Positions 46,111 to 55,892 of a stretch of DNA of 64,000 nt are shown here, in pieces; position 1 is the stretch's first letter, and each line of letters opens with the position of its first letter. The position numbers and the translations under genes are program-made. A model generated the notes under the pieces. That model was not told the DNA's origin and did no database searches. It worked only from the letters and a program-made list of their open reading frames with translations. This DNA comes from Hahellaceae bacterium (GTDB lineage Bacteria; Pseudomonadota; Gammaproteobacteria; Pseudomonadales; Oleiphilaceae): assembly GCA_024234575.1 (NCBI GenBank), contig JACKOB010000004.1:186001-250000 (forward strand). Reading direction: 5' to 3'.

Positions 46111-46404
46111 ATGTCCTTTGAGCAAAAACTGTCGAAAGAAAATAAGAAACTATTAAATCGCCATCCCAGATTAAATCACGCCACCATGCAAAAAGTTACT
46201 TCTCATGTGCAGCGAAAGGAGGGTGACTGGATCATTAATACGCTTCTAATCGATGGGTACGATGTCCCTTTTCGCTACAAAAGAAAGGAGGCCTATCGAT
46301 CGCTCAATGGGGCACGGGTCAATCTTACCTATTACGCCACTAAAGAGGCGGTGGCTGGCTTCGAAATGGAAGTAATGAGCGTGGTAAAGGTGGTGCGTTC
46401 CTAG
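46111..46404 (+). CDS. Small conserved-looking protein, unknown function
   Basis: A 97-residue basic protein (MSFEQKLSKENKKLLNRHPR...). An N-terminal helical Lys-rich part is followed by a likely beta-rich part (DWIINTLLIDGYDVPFRYKR). No domain, signal peptide or membrane helix is recognised. It stands alone before the tRNA gene. The codon pattern and good length suggest a real gene; function unknown. Confidence 0.6.
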   Translation: MSFEQKLSKENKKLLNRHPRLNHATMQKVTSHVQRKEGDWIINTLLIDGYDVPFRYKRKEAYRSLNGARVNLTYYATKEAVAGFEMEVMSVVKVVRS

Positions 46405-46533
46405 CGGGTAGCGACTGTTGTTTCAGTCAATGAAATTGAATAAGCAGGTGCAGGAGTTTTTCAGGTCGTGAGCAAGTATTTGGGGGGGAACTTACGGTCA
46501 ATCATCAGATGCGCAGTACCTTGTCAGATAACA

Positions 46534-46620
46534 TGGTACCAGTGGGCGGACTCGAACCGCCACTCCCGCAAAGGAATCGGATTTTGAATCCGACGTGTCT
46601 ACCAATTTCACCACACTGGC
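46534..46620 (-). tRNA. tRNA-Leu (anticodon CAA)
   Basis: The minus strand folds as a class II tRNA of 87 bases with encoded CCA (46536-46534). The acceptor arms GCCAGTG/CACTGGT pair with a G-U at position 1-72, as in some E. coli tRNA-Leu genes. The D-arm is TGAAATTGGTAGACAC-like, the anticodon loop is TTCAAAA, a long variable arm and GGTTCGAGTCC T-loop are present. A tRNA-Leu beside queA is known in Pseudomonas. Confidence 0.96.
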
Positions 46621-46671
46621 ATCTTAGATTGTCTGTACGGGGTGTAAGACAGTACCCGTTACAGGCGAGGC

Positions 46672-46699
46672 ATTATACGGGTTTGTTTGTTATCGTCAA
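46672..46699 (-). promoter_or_regulatory. Sigma-70 promoter of tRNA-Leu
   Basis: On the minus strand TTGACG (46699-46694) and a perfect TATAAT (46677-46672) are 16 bases apart. A GC-rich discriminator (GCCTCGCC) follows, typical of stringently controlled stable RNA promoters. It lies about 50 bases upstream of the mature tRNA 5' end. Confidence 0.85.
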
Positions 46700-46900
46700 T
46701 ACCTTTGCGTTTATATTGTCGCTCTTTTTTCATATGCCTTAAATGGTATGAGGCTGTTTGATTTTTATAGCCTCGGAGCCTTGTACATTGCTAATCAAAA
46801 CTATCGTATAACCTGTTTAGTGAAGTTATTAAAGTGATCAGAATGGATTCAAAAAGCAGTTTGGGCTACCCTATGCGCCCTTGATTTCAGAGGTAAACGA

Positions 46901-47932
46901 ATGCGTGTATCTGATTTTTGTTTCGAGCTTCCAGAAGACCTCATTGCTAAGTACCCACTTGCGCAACGGTCGGCTAGCAGGTTGCTGAGTATCGATCCGC
47001 TTGAACAAAGCATGCAAGACAATAAATTTACCGATCTTCCTTCGTTTTTAGAAGCGGGAGATTTGCTGGTATTCAATAACACCCGAGTCATTCCGGCGCG
47101 CGCATTTGGCGCGAAAGAAAGTGGTGGAAAGCTGGAGGTTCTGGTTGAAAGGATACTGGACGAGACGCATGCGCTTTGTCATATAAGGTGTAATAAGTCA
47201 CCTAAGGCGGGGTCGCGCTTAATACTTGAAGGTAAATACTGGTTTACCGTTATTGGGCGCCAAGGGGATTTGTTCGAGTTACATTGTGATGCGGATGCCA
47301 GTATTTTGTCAGTGTTGACTGAGTGTGGGCATATGCCACTGCCTCCTTATATTGATCGCGCAGATGAAATGGCAGACCGCGAGCGCTATCAAACCGTTTA
47401 TTCTAAGCGGGATGGTGCTGTTGCAGCGCCAACGGCAGGCTTGCATTTTGATGAGCCGTTACTGGCTCAGTTAAAAGCGAAAGGTGTTGAGTTTGCCTAT
47501 GTCACCTTGCATGTGGGCGCTGGAACATTTCAACCGGTCAGGGTTGATGAAATACAAGACCACATCATGCATAAAGAGTGGCTGGAGGTATCACAGGAGA
47601 CTGTTGATGCTGTTGTTGCCACCAAGGCAAAGGGTCGTAAAGTTATCGCAGTAGGTACGACGAGCGTGCGCTGTCTCGAGTCTGCGGCTCAGTCTGGAAG
47701 TTTAACGGTATATCGTGGTGATACAGACATCTTTATCTATCCCGGCTATGAGTTTAAAGTCGTCGATTCAATCATTACCAATTTTCACTTGCCTGAATCA
47801 ACACTGCTAATGCTGGTGAGCGCTTTTGCTGGTCGAGAGTTTGTGCTTCAGGCCTATGCGCACGCAATTTCTGAGCGTTATCGCTTTTATAGCTATGGCG
47901 ACGCCATGTTTCTGCGTCACCGTGCCAGGTAA
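46901..47932 (+). CDS. queA: tRNA preQ1(34) S-adenosylmethionine ribosyltransferase-isomerase
   Basis: QueA adds the epoxycyclopentane unit to preQ1-modified tRNA. The 343-residue protein begins [20 protein letters not shown] and has [42 protein letters not shown] and [19 protein letters not shown], all family hallmarks. tgt follows after 57 bases in the conserved order. Confidence 0.97.
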   Translation: MRVSDFCFELPEDLIAKYPLAQRSASRLLSIDPLEQSMQDNKFTDLPSFLEAGDLLVFNNTRVIPARAFGAKESGGKLEVLVERILDETHALCHIRCNKSPKAGSRLILEGKYWFTVIGRQGDLFELHCDADASILSVLTECGHMPLPPYIDRADEMADRERYQTVYSKRDGAVAAPTAGLHFDEPLLAQLKAKGVEFAYVTLHVGAGTFQPVRVDEIQDHIMHKEWLEVSQETVDAVVATKAKGRKVIAVGTTSVRCLESAAQSGSLTVYRGDTDIFIYPGYEFKVVDSIITNFHLPESTLLMLVSAFAGREFVLQAYAHAISERYRFYSYGDAMFLRHRAR

Positions 47933-47977
47933 CAGGCCAGGTTTTGGGTTGTTTTGTTCTTAAACAGGTTTACGTAA

Positions 47978-49117
<1,140 letters not shown>

Positions 49118-49312
49118 CCTTCAAATGGTTATGGCCCGATAAAGAATTAGTTTCTCTGGGCAAAGTAGAGCTTTAAATATAGCGAGATGTCCCCATATAA
49201 GAGCGATATTTATATTGAAGACTTTTTAGGGATGTCGCTTTAGCGCACTTAGGTGTTCTGACAGAACAAAATACTGATTACATTTTAATTTTTAAATCGT
49301 GGAGAAACAGGA

Positions 49313-49678
49313 ATGAATAAAATACTTAGCACTAGCCTCACGGCAGCCTTGTCGATAATGCCTGCGGTGGCTTTAGCAGAAGCGCCAGCGCCGGAAGGTC
49401 CAGGAGCCATGTTTAATATCCTGTTTTTCGGTGGTTTCATTCTTATTTTCTATTTCCTGATGTGGCGGCCTCAGTCAAAGCGTGCTAAAGAGCACAAAGA
49501 GCTGATGGGTGGGCTTTCTAAGGGTGATGAAGTGATCATGAATGGTGGAATTGCAGGTCGTATCACCCGCGTTAAAGATGACTTCGTCGTGCTTGAAGTG
49601 GCAGATAATGTCGAGATTAAAGTACAAAAAGTAGCGGTTGCTGGTGCATTACCAAAAGGCACCCTGAAAGAAATTTAA
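49313..49678 (+). CDS. yajC: Sec translocon accessory subunit YajC
   Basis: A 121-residue single-span membrane protein that joins SecDF. An N-terminal hydrophobic region and the helix MFNILFFGGFILIFYFLMWR are followed by RPQSKRAKEHKELM and GDEVIMNGGIAGRI, both family motifs. An AGGA ribosome site precedes the ATG. The order yajC-secD-secF is conserved. Confidence 0.95.
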   Translation: MNKILSTSLTAALSIMPAVALAEAPAPEGPGAMFNILFFGGFILIFYFLMWRPQSKRAKEHKELMGGLSKGDEVIMNGGIAGRITRVKDDFVVLEVADNVEIKVQKVAVAGALPKGTLKEI

Positions 49679-49688
49679 ATAAACAAAG

Positions 49689-49716
49689 GCGAGATAGTGT
49701 CTGCCAGCTATCTCGC
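49689..49716. other. Stem-loop between yajC and secD
   Basis: A perfect 9-bp inverted repeat (GCGAGATAG / CTATCTCGC) with a 10-base loop, 10 bases after the yajC stop. With no T-run it is more likely a transcript stability or attenuation element than a full terminator. Confidence 0.6.
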
Positions 49717-49776
49717 TTACGAATAATAATTAGAGGCCGTAAGCTGGTCTCCTGAAGTCAAGGAATGGGTTCTCCC

Positions 49777-51624
49777 ATGCTAAACAAGTATCCTCTCTGG
49801 AAAAATCTACTGATTGTTGTTGTGCTCGCAATCTCTGTGCTTTATGCGCTACCTAATTTATATCCCGATGAATATGCGCTGCAAGTAACCGGCAGCAAAT
49901 CCTCGGCTGTTATCGATGATAGAGTTTTGGCGCAAGCTAAAAGCGCTTTGGATGGTGCCGGCATTGCTTATTCCTCGCCTGAGCTAACCGAACAGAATGC
50001 CATGTTACGCTTTGCTGATGGCGAAACACAGTTGGCGGCCAAACAAGTGGTTCAGCAGGCTTTGGGGCGAGATTACCTTGTGGCATTGAACCTCGCACCT
50101 ACAACGCCCGATTGGTTGGGAGCCTTGGGAGCTGGTCCAATGAAGTTGGGGTTGGATCTTCGGGGTGGAGTTCATTTCCTATTAGAAGTGGATATGGATC
50201 AGGCGATTGCGCAGCGAATTGATATTTACTCGGCGGAGATTAAGCGTCGTTTGCGTGAAGAGAAGGTGCGCTATCGTGGCTTGTCCATTGATGGCGACCA
50301 GCAAATCAGTGTCAAATTTCTAAAAGCGGAAGAGCGGGATGAAGCCTTTTCGCTTATCCGCAGAGAGTACCTGGAGTTTGAATCAAGAACTGTAGACAAG
50401 GATGATGCCTTTTTTGTCAGTATGAAAATGACAGAGGCAAAAATTAAAGAGATCGCAGACTACGCGGTGAAACAGAACTTAACGACTCTGAGAAATCGAG
50501 TTAATGAGCTGGGTGTGGCAGAGCCGTTGGTGCAGCGCCAAGGCAGAAACCGGATCGTGGTTGAGTTGCCAGGTGTGCAAGATACCGCGCGTGCGAAGCG
50601 AATTATTGGTAAAACGGCCAACCTTGAGTTTCGCTTAGAAGCCAAACTTGATGAAGCGTTAACGGATGAGTTTGCATTTAGAGACACGCCCTCCCGTACC
50701 GCAAGGTTAGAGAAGGATGTTATTGTTACTGGCGAAAGCGTTTCCAATGCAAGTGCGAGCTTTGATGAGAATGGTCAGCCGCAGGTTAATATTACGTTGG
50801 ATGGTCGTGGTGGCAAGATTATGACAACTGTTACCCGCGAGGCAATAAAGCGGCGCATGGCAGTTGTGTTCATAGAGCATAAGATGCATGACTATTCTGG
50901 CGAAGAGGGTGAAGGAAAGATTGGCTCTCGTGAAGTTCAGATTGATAAGCACATTATCAGTTTAGCCACTATTCAAAGTACTTTGGGTAGCAGTTTCCGG
51001 ATAACGGGGCTTGATTCCGTTGGTGAATCTTCAGAACTGGCGCTGTTGTTGAGGGCGGGCGCCTTGGCAGCGCCTATTTATTTCGTCGAAGAGCGAACTG
51101 TTGGGCCTAGTCTTGGGCAGCAGAATATTGATGCGGGTTTAACGTCTGTGTTAATAGGTTTTGCCGCTGTCATTCTGTTCATGATTGCCTACTACAAGGT
51201 GTTTGGCATAATTGCCAATATTGCGCTTACCTTGAACCTGGTAATGCTTATCTCATGTATGTCTATTTTAACTGCCACGTTGACCCTTCCGGGTATCGCG
51301 GGGATAGTGCTTACCGTTGGTATGGCTGTTGACGCTAACGTTCTCATTTTCGAAAGGATTAAAGAAGAGCTTAAAAACGGCTTGCCGGTTCAGTCGGCGA
51401 TTAACTCGGGCTATAGTCGGGCATTTGTTGCGATTTTTGATGCAAACATTACGACGCTGCTGGTTGCCTTAATTCTCTTTGCTGTAGGGACCGGACCTGT
51501 GAAAGGTTTCGCTGTAACGCTATCAATCGGGATTCTGACGTCGATGTTTACCGCCATTGTTGGCACAAGAGCCATCGTGAATGCGATATATGGTGGTAAA
51601 AGTATTCAGCGTATATCGATATAG
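49777..51624 (+). CDS. secD: Protein translocase subunit SecD
   Basis: An RND-like membrane protein that uses the proton gradient to help complete Sec export. The 615-residue product has the N-terminal helix, the periplasmic P1 domain (LGLDLRGGVHFLLEVDM, RNRVNELGVAEPLVQRQG) and six C-terminal helices with GIVLTVGMAVDANVLIFERI. The ATG at 49777 gives MLNKYPLWK, matching the E. coli start; an ATG 12 bases earlier overlaps the ribosome site. Confidence 0.97.
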   Translation: MLNKYPLWKNLLIVVVLAISVLYALPNLYPDEYALQVTGSKSSAVIDDRVLAQAKSALDGAGIAYSSPELTEQNAMLRFADGETQLAAKQVVQQALGRDYLVALNLAPTTPDWLGALGAGPMKLGLDLRGGVHFLLEVDMDQAIAQRIDIYSAEIKRRLREEKVRYRGLSIDGDQQISVKFLKAEERDEAFSLIRREYLEFESRTVDKDDAFFVSMKMTEAKIKEIADYAVKQNLTTLRNRVNELGVAEPLVQRQGRNRIVVELPGVQDTARAKRIIGKTANLEFRLEAKLDEALTDEFAFRDTPSRTARLEKDVIVTGESVSNASASFDENGQPQVNITLDGRGGKIMTTVTREAIKRRMAVVFIEHKMHDYSGEEGEGKIGSREVQIDKHIISLATIQSTLGSSFRITGLDSVGESSELALLLRAGALAAPIYFVEERTVGPSLGQQNIDAGLTSVLIGFAAVILFMIAYYKVFGIIANIALTLNLVMLISCMSILTATLTLPGIAGIVLTVGMAVDANVLIFERIKEELKNGLPVQSAINSGYSRAFVAIFDANITTLLVALILFAVGTGPVKGFAVTLSIGILTSMFTAIVGTRAIVNAIYGGKSIQRISI

Positions 51625-51635
51625 GAGCAGCGCAG

Positions 51636-52553
51636 ATGATTTCTAAAGAGACAAATTTTGATTTTATGGGTAAGAGAAAGATCGCTGCCGTTTTTTCGCT
51701 GTTGCTGGTCGTTATCTCCCTCGGCTCCCTTGCCGTAAAAGGACTAGTGTTGGGGTTGGATTTTACGGGTGGCACCTTGGTAGAAGTTGAGTACGCTCAG
51801 GCGCCAAAAATTGATGATGTAAGGCAACGGCTGTTCGACGCAGGCTACGATAAACTAACTGTGCAGAACTTTGGGGCCGAAACCAGTGTGTTAGTGCGTT
51901 TGTCTCAAGGTTTTAGCGACAAAGTTGGCGAAGAGGTTCTGACCGCGTTGCAAGCTGGCGGTGCAAACGTTTCACTTAAGCGGGCTGAGTATGTTGGTGC
52001 GCAGGTTGGTGAAGAATTGCGTGAGCAAGGTGGGCTGGGATTGTTGTTTGCCCTCGGTGTGGTTATGTTGTATGTGGCTATGCGATTCCAGTTAAAGTTT
52101 TCGGTGGGAGCTGTTATTGCACTGGCCCATGATGTGATTATAACGCTGGGTGTGTTCTCGTTATTCTCTCTGGATTTTGACTTAACCGTGCTCGCAGCTC
52201 TGTTGGCGGTTATCGGTTACTCGCTAAACGATACCATTATCGTTTTTGACCGGGTGCGAGAAAATTTCAGAAAAATGCGTAAAGGTAGTTCTGAAGAAAT
52301 TATCAATGAGTCGCTAAATCAGACGTTATCTCGGACATTGATGACTTCTGCAACAACGATGTTGGTATTGGTCGCCTTGTTCATATTTGGCGGTGATATG
52401 ATCCACGGGTTCGCAGTAGCATTACTACTTGGTATATTTGTTGGTACTTATTCGTCAATCTATGTTGCCAGTAACGGCTTGTTGTCTATGGGAATTGTTA
52501 AGGAGGATTTAATGGTTCCTGTTAAAGAAGATGAAGTAAACGATTTGCCATAA
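51636..52553 (+). CDS. secF: Protein translocase subunit SecF
   Basis: The partner of SecD, 305 residues. It has the first helix and LVLGLDFTGGTLVEVEYAQA, the periplasmic P4 domain and five C-terminal helices with GYSLNDTIIVFDRVRENFRK and the TLSRTLMTSATT motif. It starts 11 bases after secD with an AGGAG site. Its stop codon lies inside the long palindrome shared with suhB. Confidence 0.96.
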   Translation: MISKETNFDFMGKRKIAAVFSLLLVVISLGSLAVKGLVLGLDFTGGTLVEVEYAQAPKIDDVRQRLFDAGYDKLTVQNFGAETSVLVRLSQGFSDKVGEEVLTALQAGGANVSLKRAEYVGAQVGEELREQGGLGLLFALGVVMLYVAMRFQLKFSVGAVIALAHDVIITLGVFSLFSLDFDLTVLAALLAVIGYSLNDTIIVFDRVRENFRKMRKGSSEEIINESLNQTLSRTLMTSATTMLVLVALFIFGGDMIHGFAVALLLGIFVGTYSSIYVASNGLLSMGIVKEDLMVPVKEDEVNDLP

Positions 52554-52609
52554 CTGACAGTCGTAAAAAAAGCGCCAATTGGCGCTTTTTTTACGACTAT
52601 CAGTTATGG
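52548..52609. terminator. Bidirectional terminator: 62-base palindrome across both stop codons
   Basis: Two 31-base arms meet with no spacer between 52578 and 52579 and differ at one position pair (52558/52599). The core AAAAAAAGCGCCAATTGGCG... with T-runs on both strands is a classic two-way intrinsic terminator. The arms extend over the last proline codon and TAA of secF and, on the other strand, of suhB. Confidence 0.93.
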
Positions 52610-53404
52610 TTGTAGTCTTGTACGGTAGGTATATAGTTTTTGCAAAATGGTTTTGAAAAGCTTGGGGTTGGCGCAAACAATAGATTTGCTGTCGTTACCT
52701 GCAGTGTTGCCAGAAAAATCACCGTAAAGTGCGCCAGATTCTTGTGCCATCAGTATGCCTGGCGCAAGGCTGTTCATGTCTGTGTCAAACAGTACTGCCC
52801 CGTCTAGCTTTCCGGCGCTTACATAGGCTAGATCCATAAGCGAGCAGCCGCTGGTATATATTGGCAGTTTTGTTGAGGATAGGTCTGTATAAAGGTCCAG
52901 GTAAACGTGACCATTTGATTTCTTTCTGCCGGTTTCGAGTACGTTCGAGCCAATTAATGCCGCATCAATGCTGTTGACGGAGCTTGCGCGAATTCGGCGT
53001 CCGTTTAAGGTTGCGCCTCGCCCTCGGCTGGCGGTGTACTCTTCTCCAGTTGATGGATTAAAAATCACGGCGTGCTCTGGCTTTCCTCTGTGAAAACAGG
53101 TGAGGGATACTGCATTTCCGGGAAGGCCGCGCACTAAATTAATTGGTTGGTGTATCGGAATGAGTTGCCAGGCAACTTCTTTGTCGGACAGGTGGGTTTC
53201 ACCCAGCGCTGCAACATAGTGATCATTGTAGGCGCGCTTAAGATTTTGCAGGATAATTTTGTGCATGTTCTGTTCAATGACTGATATCCTGTTTCGCAGA
53301 TTGTCAGCGTCTTCGAACTGGAAGTCCTGACGTTCGATGCTCTGCTGAAGAAACTCGAGCGCCTGTCTTAAAGTGCGTGTTGCAATGTTCATTACCGGTG
53401 ACAT
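52604..53404 (-). CDS. suhB: SuhB-like inositol monophosphatase homologue, catalytically degenerate
   Basis: By position (secF-suhB-trmJ) and fold this is SuhB, 266 residues. Family segments remain: MNIATRTLRQA, GEEYTASRGRGATLNGRRIR (120-139) and SLMDLAYVSAGKLDGA (188-203). The active site is gone: DPLDGTTN is IPIHQPIN (82-89), the metal Asp of the WDxAAG motif is S212 (NSLAPG), the EExG motif is ALGE, and the first metal Asp region (usually TxVD) reads NRIS. It should not be a phosphatase. E. coli SuhB also acts in rRNA antitermination without needing catalysis, so that role is possible. The ATG at 53404 (AGGA site) matches the SuhB N-terminus; an in-frame start lies at 53476. Confidence 0.88.
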   Translation of the reverse strand: MSPVMNIATRTLRQALEFLQQSIERQDFQFEDADNLRNRISVIEQNMHKIILQNLKRAYNDHYVAALGETHLSDKEVAWQLIPIHQPINLVRGLPGNAVSLTCFHRGKPEHAVIFNPSTGEEYTASRGRGATLNGRRIRASSVNSIDAALIGSNVLETGRKKSNGHVYLDLYTDLSSTKLPIYTSGCSLMDLAYVSAGKLDGAVLFDTDMNSLAPGILMAQESGALYGDFSGNTAGNDSKSIVCANPKLFKTILQKLYTYRTRLQP

Positions 53405-53549
53405 GTCTGAAATCCTGTTGTTCATTCCAAAATTTGGCGGCATATCATAGCAAATAAAGTGAATTTTTGAGAGCAATATCTCATTTAAATTCTGTTACCA
53501 TAGCGCGTCAGATTGCTGGTCTAAAAGTAAGCTCATAGAGGAAGGTGGA

Positions 53550-54308
53550 ATGCTGGGTAAGATTAGGATCGTGTTAATGGAGACATCGCATCCTGGAAAT
53601 ATTGGTGCGGTAGCCCGGGCAATGAAAAATATGGATATATCTTCTTTATATCTGGTCTCTCCTAGAGCGATGCCTGATGATAGCTCTTTTGGCAGAGCGG
53701 CTGGTGCATCTGATATTCTTGACTCTCTGGTACTGGTTGATTCTCTGCAGAAAGCTGTGGAGGGGTGCGGGTTGGTTGTTGGGGCCAGTGCCAGAAATCG
53801 ACGAATACCCTGGCCGGTTATGAATCCAAGAGATTGTGCCAAAGAAGTGCTGGCAAAGGCGGCGGTAACGGATGTAGCGCTGGTTTTTGGGCGCGAGGAT
53901 AGAGGACTGAGTAATGATGAGTTGCAGCAATGTAATTTCCATGTTCATATCCCTGCTAATCCTGACTTTTCGTCCCTTAATTTGGCTATGGCGGTGCAAG
54001 TCATTTGTTACGAGGTCCGTATGGCTTTCTTGTCAATGCTGGATGGTGTCGATAATGGTTCCTCCATCGCCAGCATTCGTGGGGCTAAGGACCAAGGGTG
54101 GGATGAGCTGCCCGCGACGGCCGATGAGCTGGAGGGATTTTTCGATCATTTGGAGAGAACGGTAAAGTCAACGGGTTTTCTTGATCCTGAAAACCCGCGT
54201 CAGCTTATGTCACGACTTCGCCGTTTGTTTTTGAGAGCGGACATAGACAAAGTTGAGCTGAATATTTTGCGAGGCATACTCACTTCTGTTGATAAGTTGT
54301 TTAAGTGA
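53550..54308 (+). CDS. trmJ: tRNA (cytidine/uridine-2'-O)-methyltransferase TrmJ
   Basis: A SPOUT-class enzyme that methylates the ribose of position 32 in tRNAs. The 252-residue product has IRIVLMETSHPGNIGAVARA, the ARNRRIPWP segment, the knot motif LVFGREDRGLSNDELQQC and IPANPDFSSLNLAMAVQ. A C-terminal dimerisation helix follows. It is divergent from suhB, as in Pseudomonas. Confidence 0.95.
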   Translation: MLGKIRIVLMETSHPGNIGAVARAMKNMDISSLYLVSPRAMPDDSSFGRAAGASDILDSLVLVDSLQKAVEGCGLVVGASARNRRIPWPVMNPRDCAKEVLAKAAVTDVALVFGREDRGLSNDELQQCNFHVHIPANPDFSSLNLAMAVQVICYEVRMAFLSMLDGVDNGSSIASIRGAKDQGWDELPATADELEGFFDHLERTVKSTGFLDPENPRQLMSRLRRLFLRADIDKVELNILRGILTSVDKLFK

Positions 54309-54399
54309 GTCTTTTGTAAGCGAGTTTTACTAGCGGATTTGTTCTTCGTAGAAATTATATAAAATTTGTAGGGATTGCATAACTATTTTGGAATTGCAT

Positions 54400-55173
54400 A
54401 TGTTTGAAAGACTGAGAGAAGATGTTGCCAGTGTTTTTGATCGTGATCCGGCTGCTCGAAATACCTTCGAGGTGTTAACGAACTATCCGGGTTTGCATGC
54501 TTTACTGTTTCATCGTTTGTCACATAAGTTGTGGGGGTTGGGGTTAAAGTGGATTGCTAGAACAATTTCAACTATTAGTCGCTGGTTGACAGGCATTGAG
54601 ATTCACCCTGGAGCGCAGATAGGTAGAAGGTTTTTTATTGATCACGGGATGGGGGTGGTGATTGGTGAGACTGCGATCATTGGTGATGATGTGACGCTTT
54701 ATCAGGGGGTGACTCTGGGTGGAACGAGTTGGAATAAAGGAAAGCGGCATCCGACTTTAGGTAATGGTGTTGTGGTGGGGGCTGGAGCAAAGGTGCTTGG
54801 GCCTTTCACGGTTGGTGACTATGCCAAAATTGGTTCTAATGCAGTGGTAACCAAAGAGGTGCCCGCTGAAGCAACTGTTGTTGGTATTCCAGGGCGAATA
54901 ATCGTTAAGCAGGATGTCTCCGAGGAAAAGCGGCGTTTGATGGAAGAGAAAATAGGGTTTGATGCTTATGGTTTAAGTGACGATATGCCTGACCCGATAG
55001 CGCGCTCCATTAGAAGTATGTTGGACCACATGCATGCGGTAGATCAGCGATTAGAGAATATGTGTAAGTCCATGCAAAAACTCGACAACTCTTATCGTTA
55101 CACCCAAGTTCCGCCTCTTGATGATGCAGATTTCGATGCGGTCAAAGACGGGTGTTCGAAAATATCGGATTAA
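54400..55173 (+). CDS. cysE: Serine O-acetyltransferase CysE
   Basis: Makes O-acetylserine, the cysteine precursor. The 257-residue protein has an N-terminal helical region ([20 protein letters not shown]), then left-handed hexapeptide repeats with [40 protein letters not shown] and the [13 protein letters not shown] end. The ATG at 54400 follows TGGAA; a TTG at 54388 is less likely. It lies before iscR, as in related genomes. Confidence 0.95.
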   Translation: MFERLREDVASVFDRDPAARNTFEVLTNYPGLHALLFHRLSHKLWGLGLKWIARTISTISRWLTGIEIHPGAQIGRRFFIDHGMGVVIGETAIIGDDVTLYQGVTLGGTSWNKGKRHPTLGNGVVVGAGAKVLGPFTVGDYAKIGSNAVVTKEVPAEATVVGIPGRIIVKQDVSEEKRRLMEEKIGFDAYGLSDDMPDPIARSIRSMLDHMHAVDQRLENMCKSMQKLDNSYRYTQVPPLDDADFDAVKDGCSKISD

Positions 55174-55220
55174 TTCTCATTTACAGTAGAGAGGTTGACT
55201 GTTTTGGTAGGTTAATTCAT

Positions 55221-55245
55221 AATTCCGACTAAATAACATGGGTAT
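55221..55245 (+). promoter_or_regulatory. Possible IscR type 1 site
   Basis: AATTCCGACTAAATAACATGGGTAT partly matches the 25-base type 1 consensus: GACT, the AT-rich centre and the RRSTAT end fit, but the second inner half (YAGTC) does not. It lies 13 bases before iscR, where autoregulation would be expected. Weak evidence. Confidence 0.3.
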
Positions 55246-55257
55246 TTTGGGGGCGTG

Positions 55258-55740
55258 ATGAGATTAACTACAAAAGGTCGGTATGCAGTTACGGCGATGC
55301 TTGATTTGGCCTTACATGCACACGAGGGGCCGGTTAGTTTGTCCGATGTGTCTCTGCGTCAGGGGATATCTCTATCATATCTCGAACAGCTATTTGCTAA
55401 ATTACGAAAATTTGAACTGGTTAAAAGTGTTCGTGGGCCAGGGGGGGGCTATTTGCTCGGTCGCCTCGAAACTGAAATCTTTATTGCGCAGGTCGTTGAT
55501 GCGGTAAACGAGTCAATGGATACGACGCGTTGTCAGCAGAAGGGGGATTGTCAGCAAGGCGAAAAATGTCTTACTCATCACCTTTGGAGCGACCTGAGTG
55601 ATCAGATTCATAATTTTTTGAGCTCAATCAGTCTCGCTGAGCTAATGAGCAAGCGTGAGATTCAAGTGATTGCTGCCCGGCAAAACTCGAAAACAGACTC
55701 ACTTAAATCGGGTCAAAGGATATCTGTAACCGAAGGTTAA
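55258..55740 (+). CDS. iscR: Fe-S cluster-responsive transcription regulator IscR
   Basis: An Rrf2-family regulator that senses Fe-S supply. The 160-residue protein has the winged helix ([50 protein letters not shown]) and cluster ligands C92, C98, C104 with H107, the same positions as in E. coli. The ATG at 55258 gives the usual N-terminus; a GTG lies one codon earlier. It precedes iscS by 150 bases, but the rest of the usual operon is missing. The target may therefore include a SUF operon elsewhere. Confidence 0.95.
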   Translation: MRLTTKGRYAVTAMLDLALHAHEGPVSLSDVSLRQGISLSYLEQLFAKLRKFELVKSVRGPGGGYLLGRLETEIFIAQVVDAVNESMDTTRCQQKGDCQQGEKCLTHHLWSDLSDQIHNFLSSISLAELMSKREIQVIAARQNSKTDSLKSGQRISVTEG

Positions 55741-55892
55741 CATTGCATGGTCTGCGGGTTGTTTTTTCTGTTGTGTACTTGTCCTTACAAGAGGTTTCTG
55801 CCTCCCGTCTTCGTCACCTGTTAAGGTGAATTTCAATCGTAGACTCCGTTACAATGTTGCCTCATTGTTTGTAAATAGAGTGATTTAAACTT

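Noticed and set aside
55221..55245. A confident IscR autoregulation site
   Set aside because: Only one half and the outer end fit the type 1 consensus, so it is listed with low confidence only.
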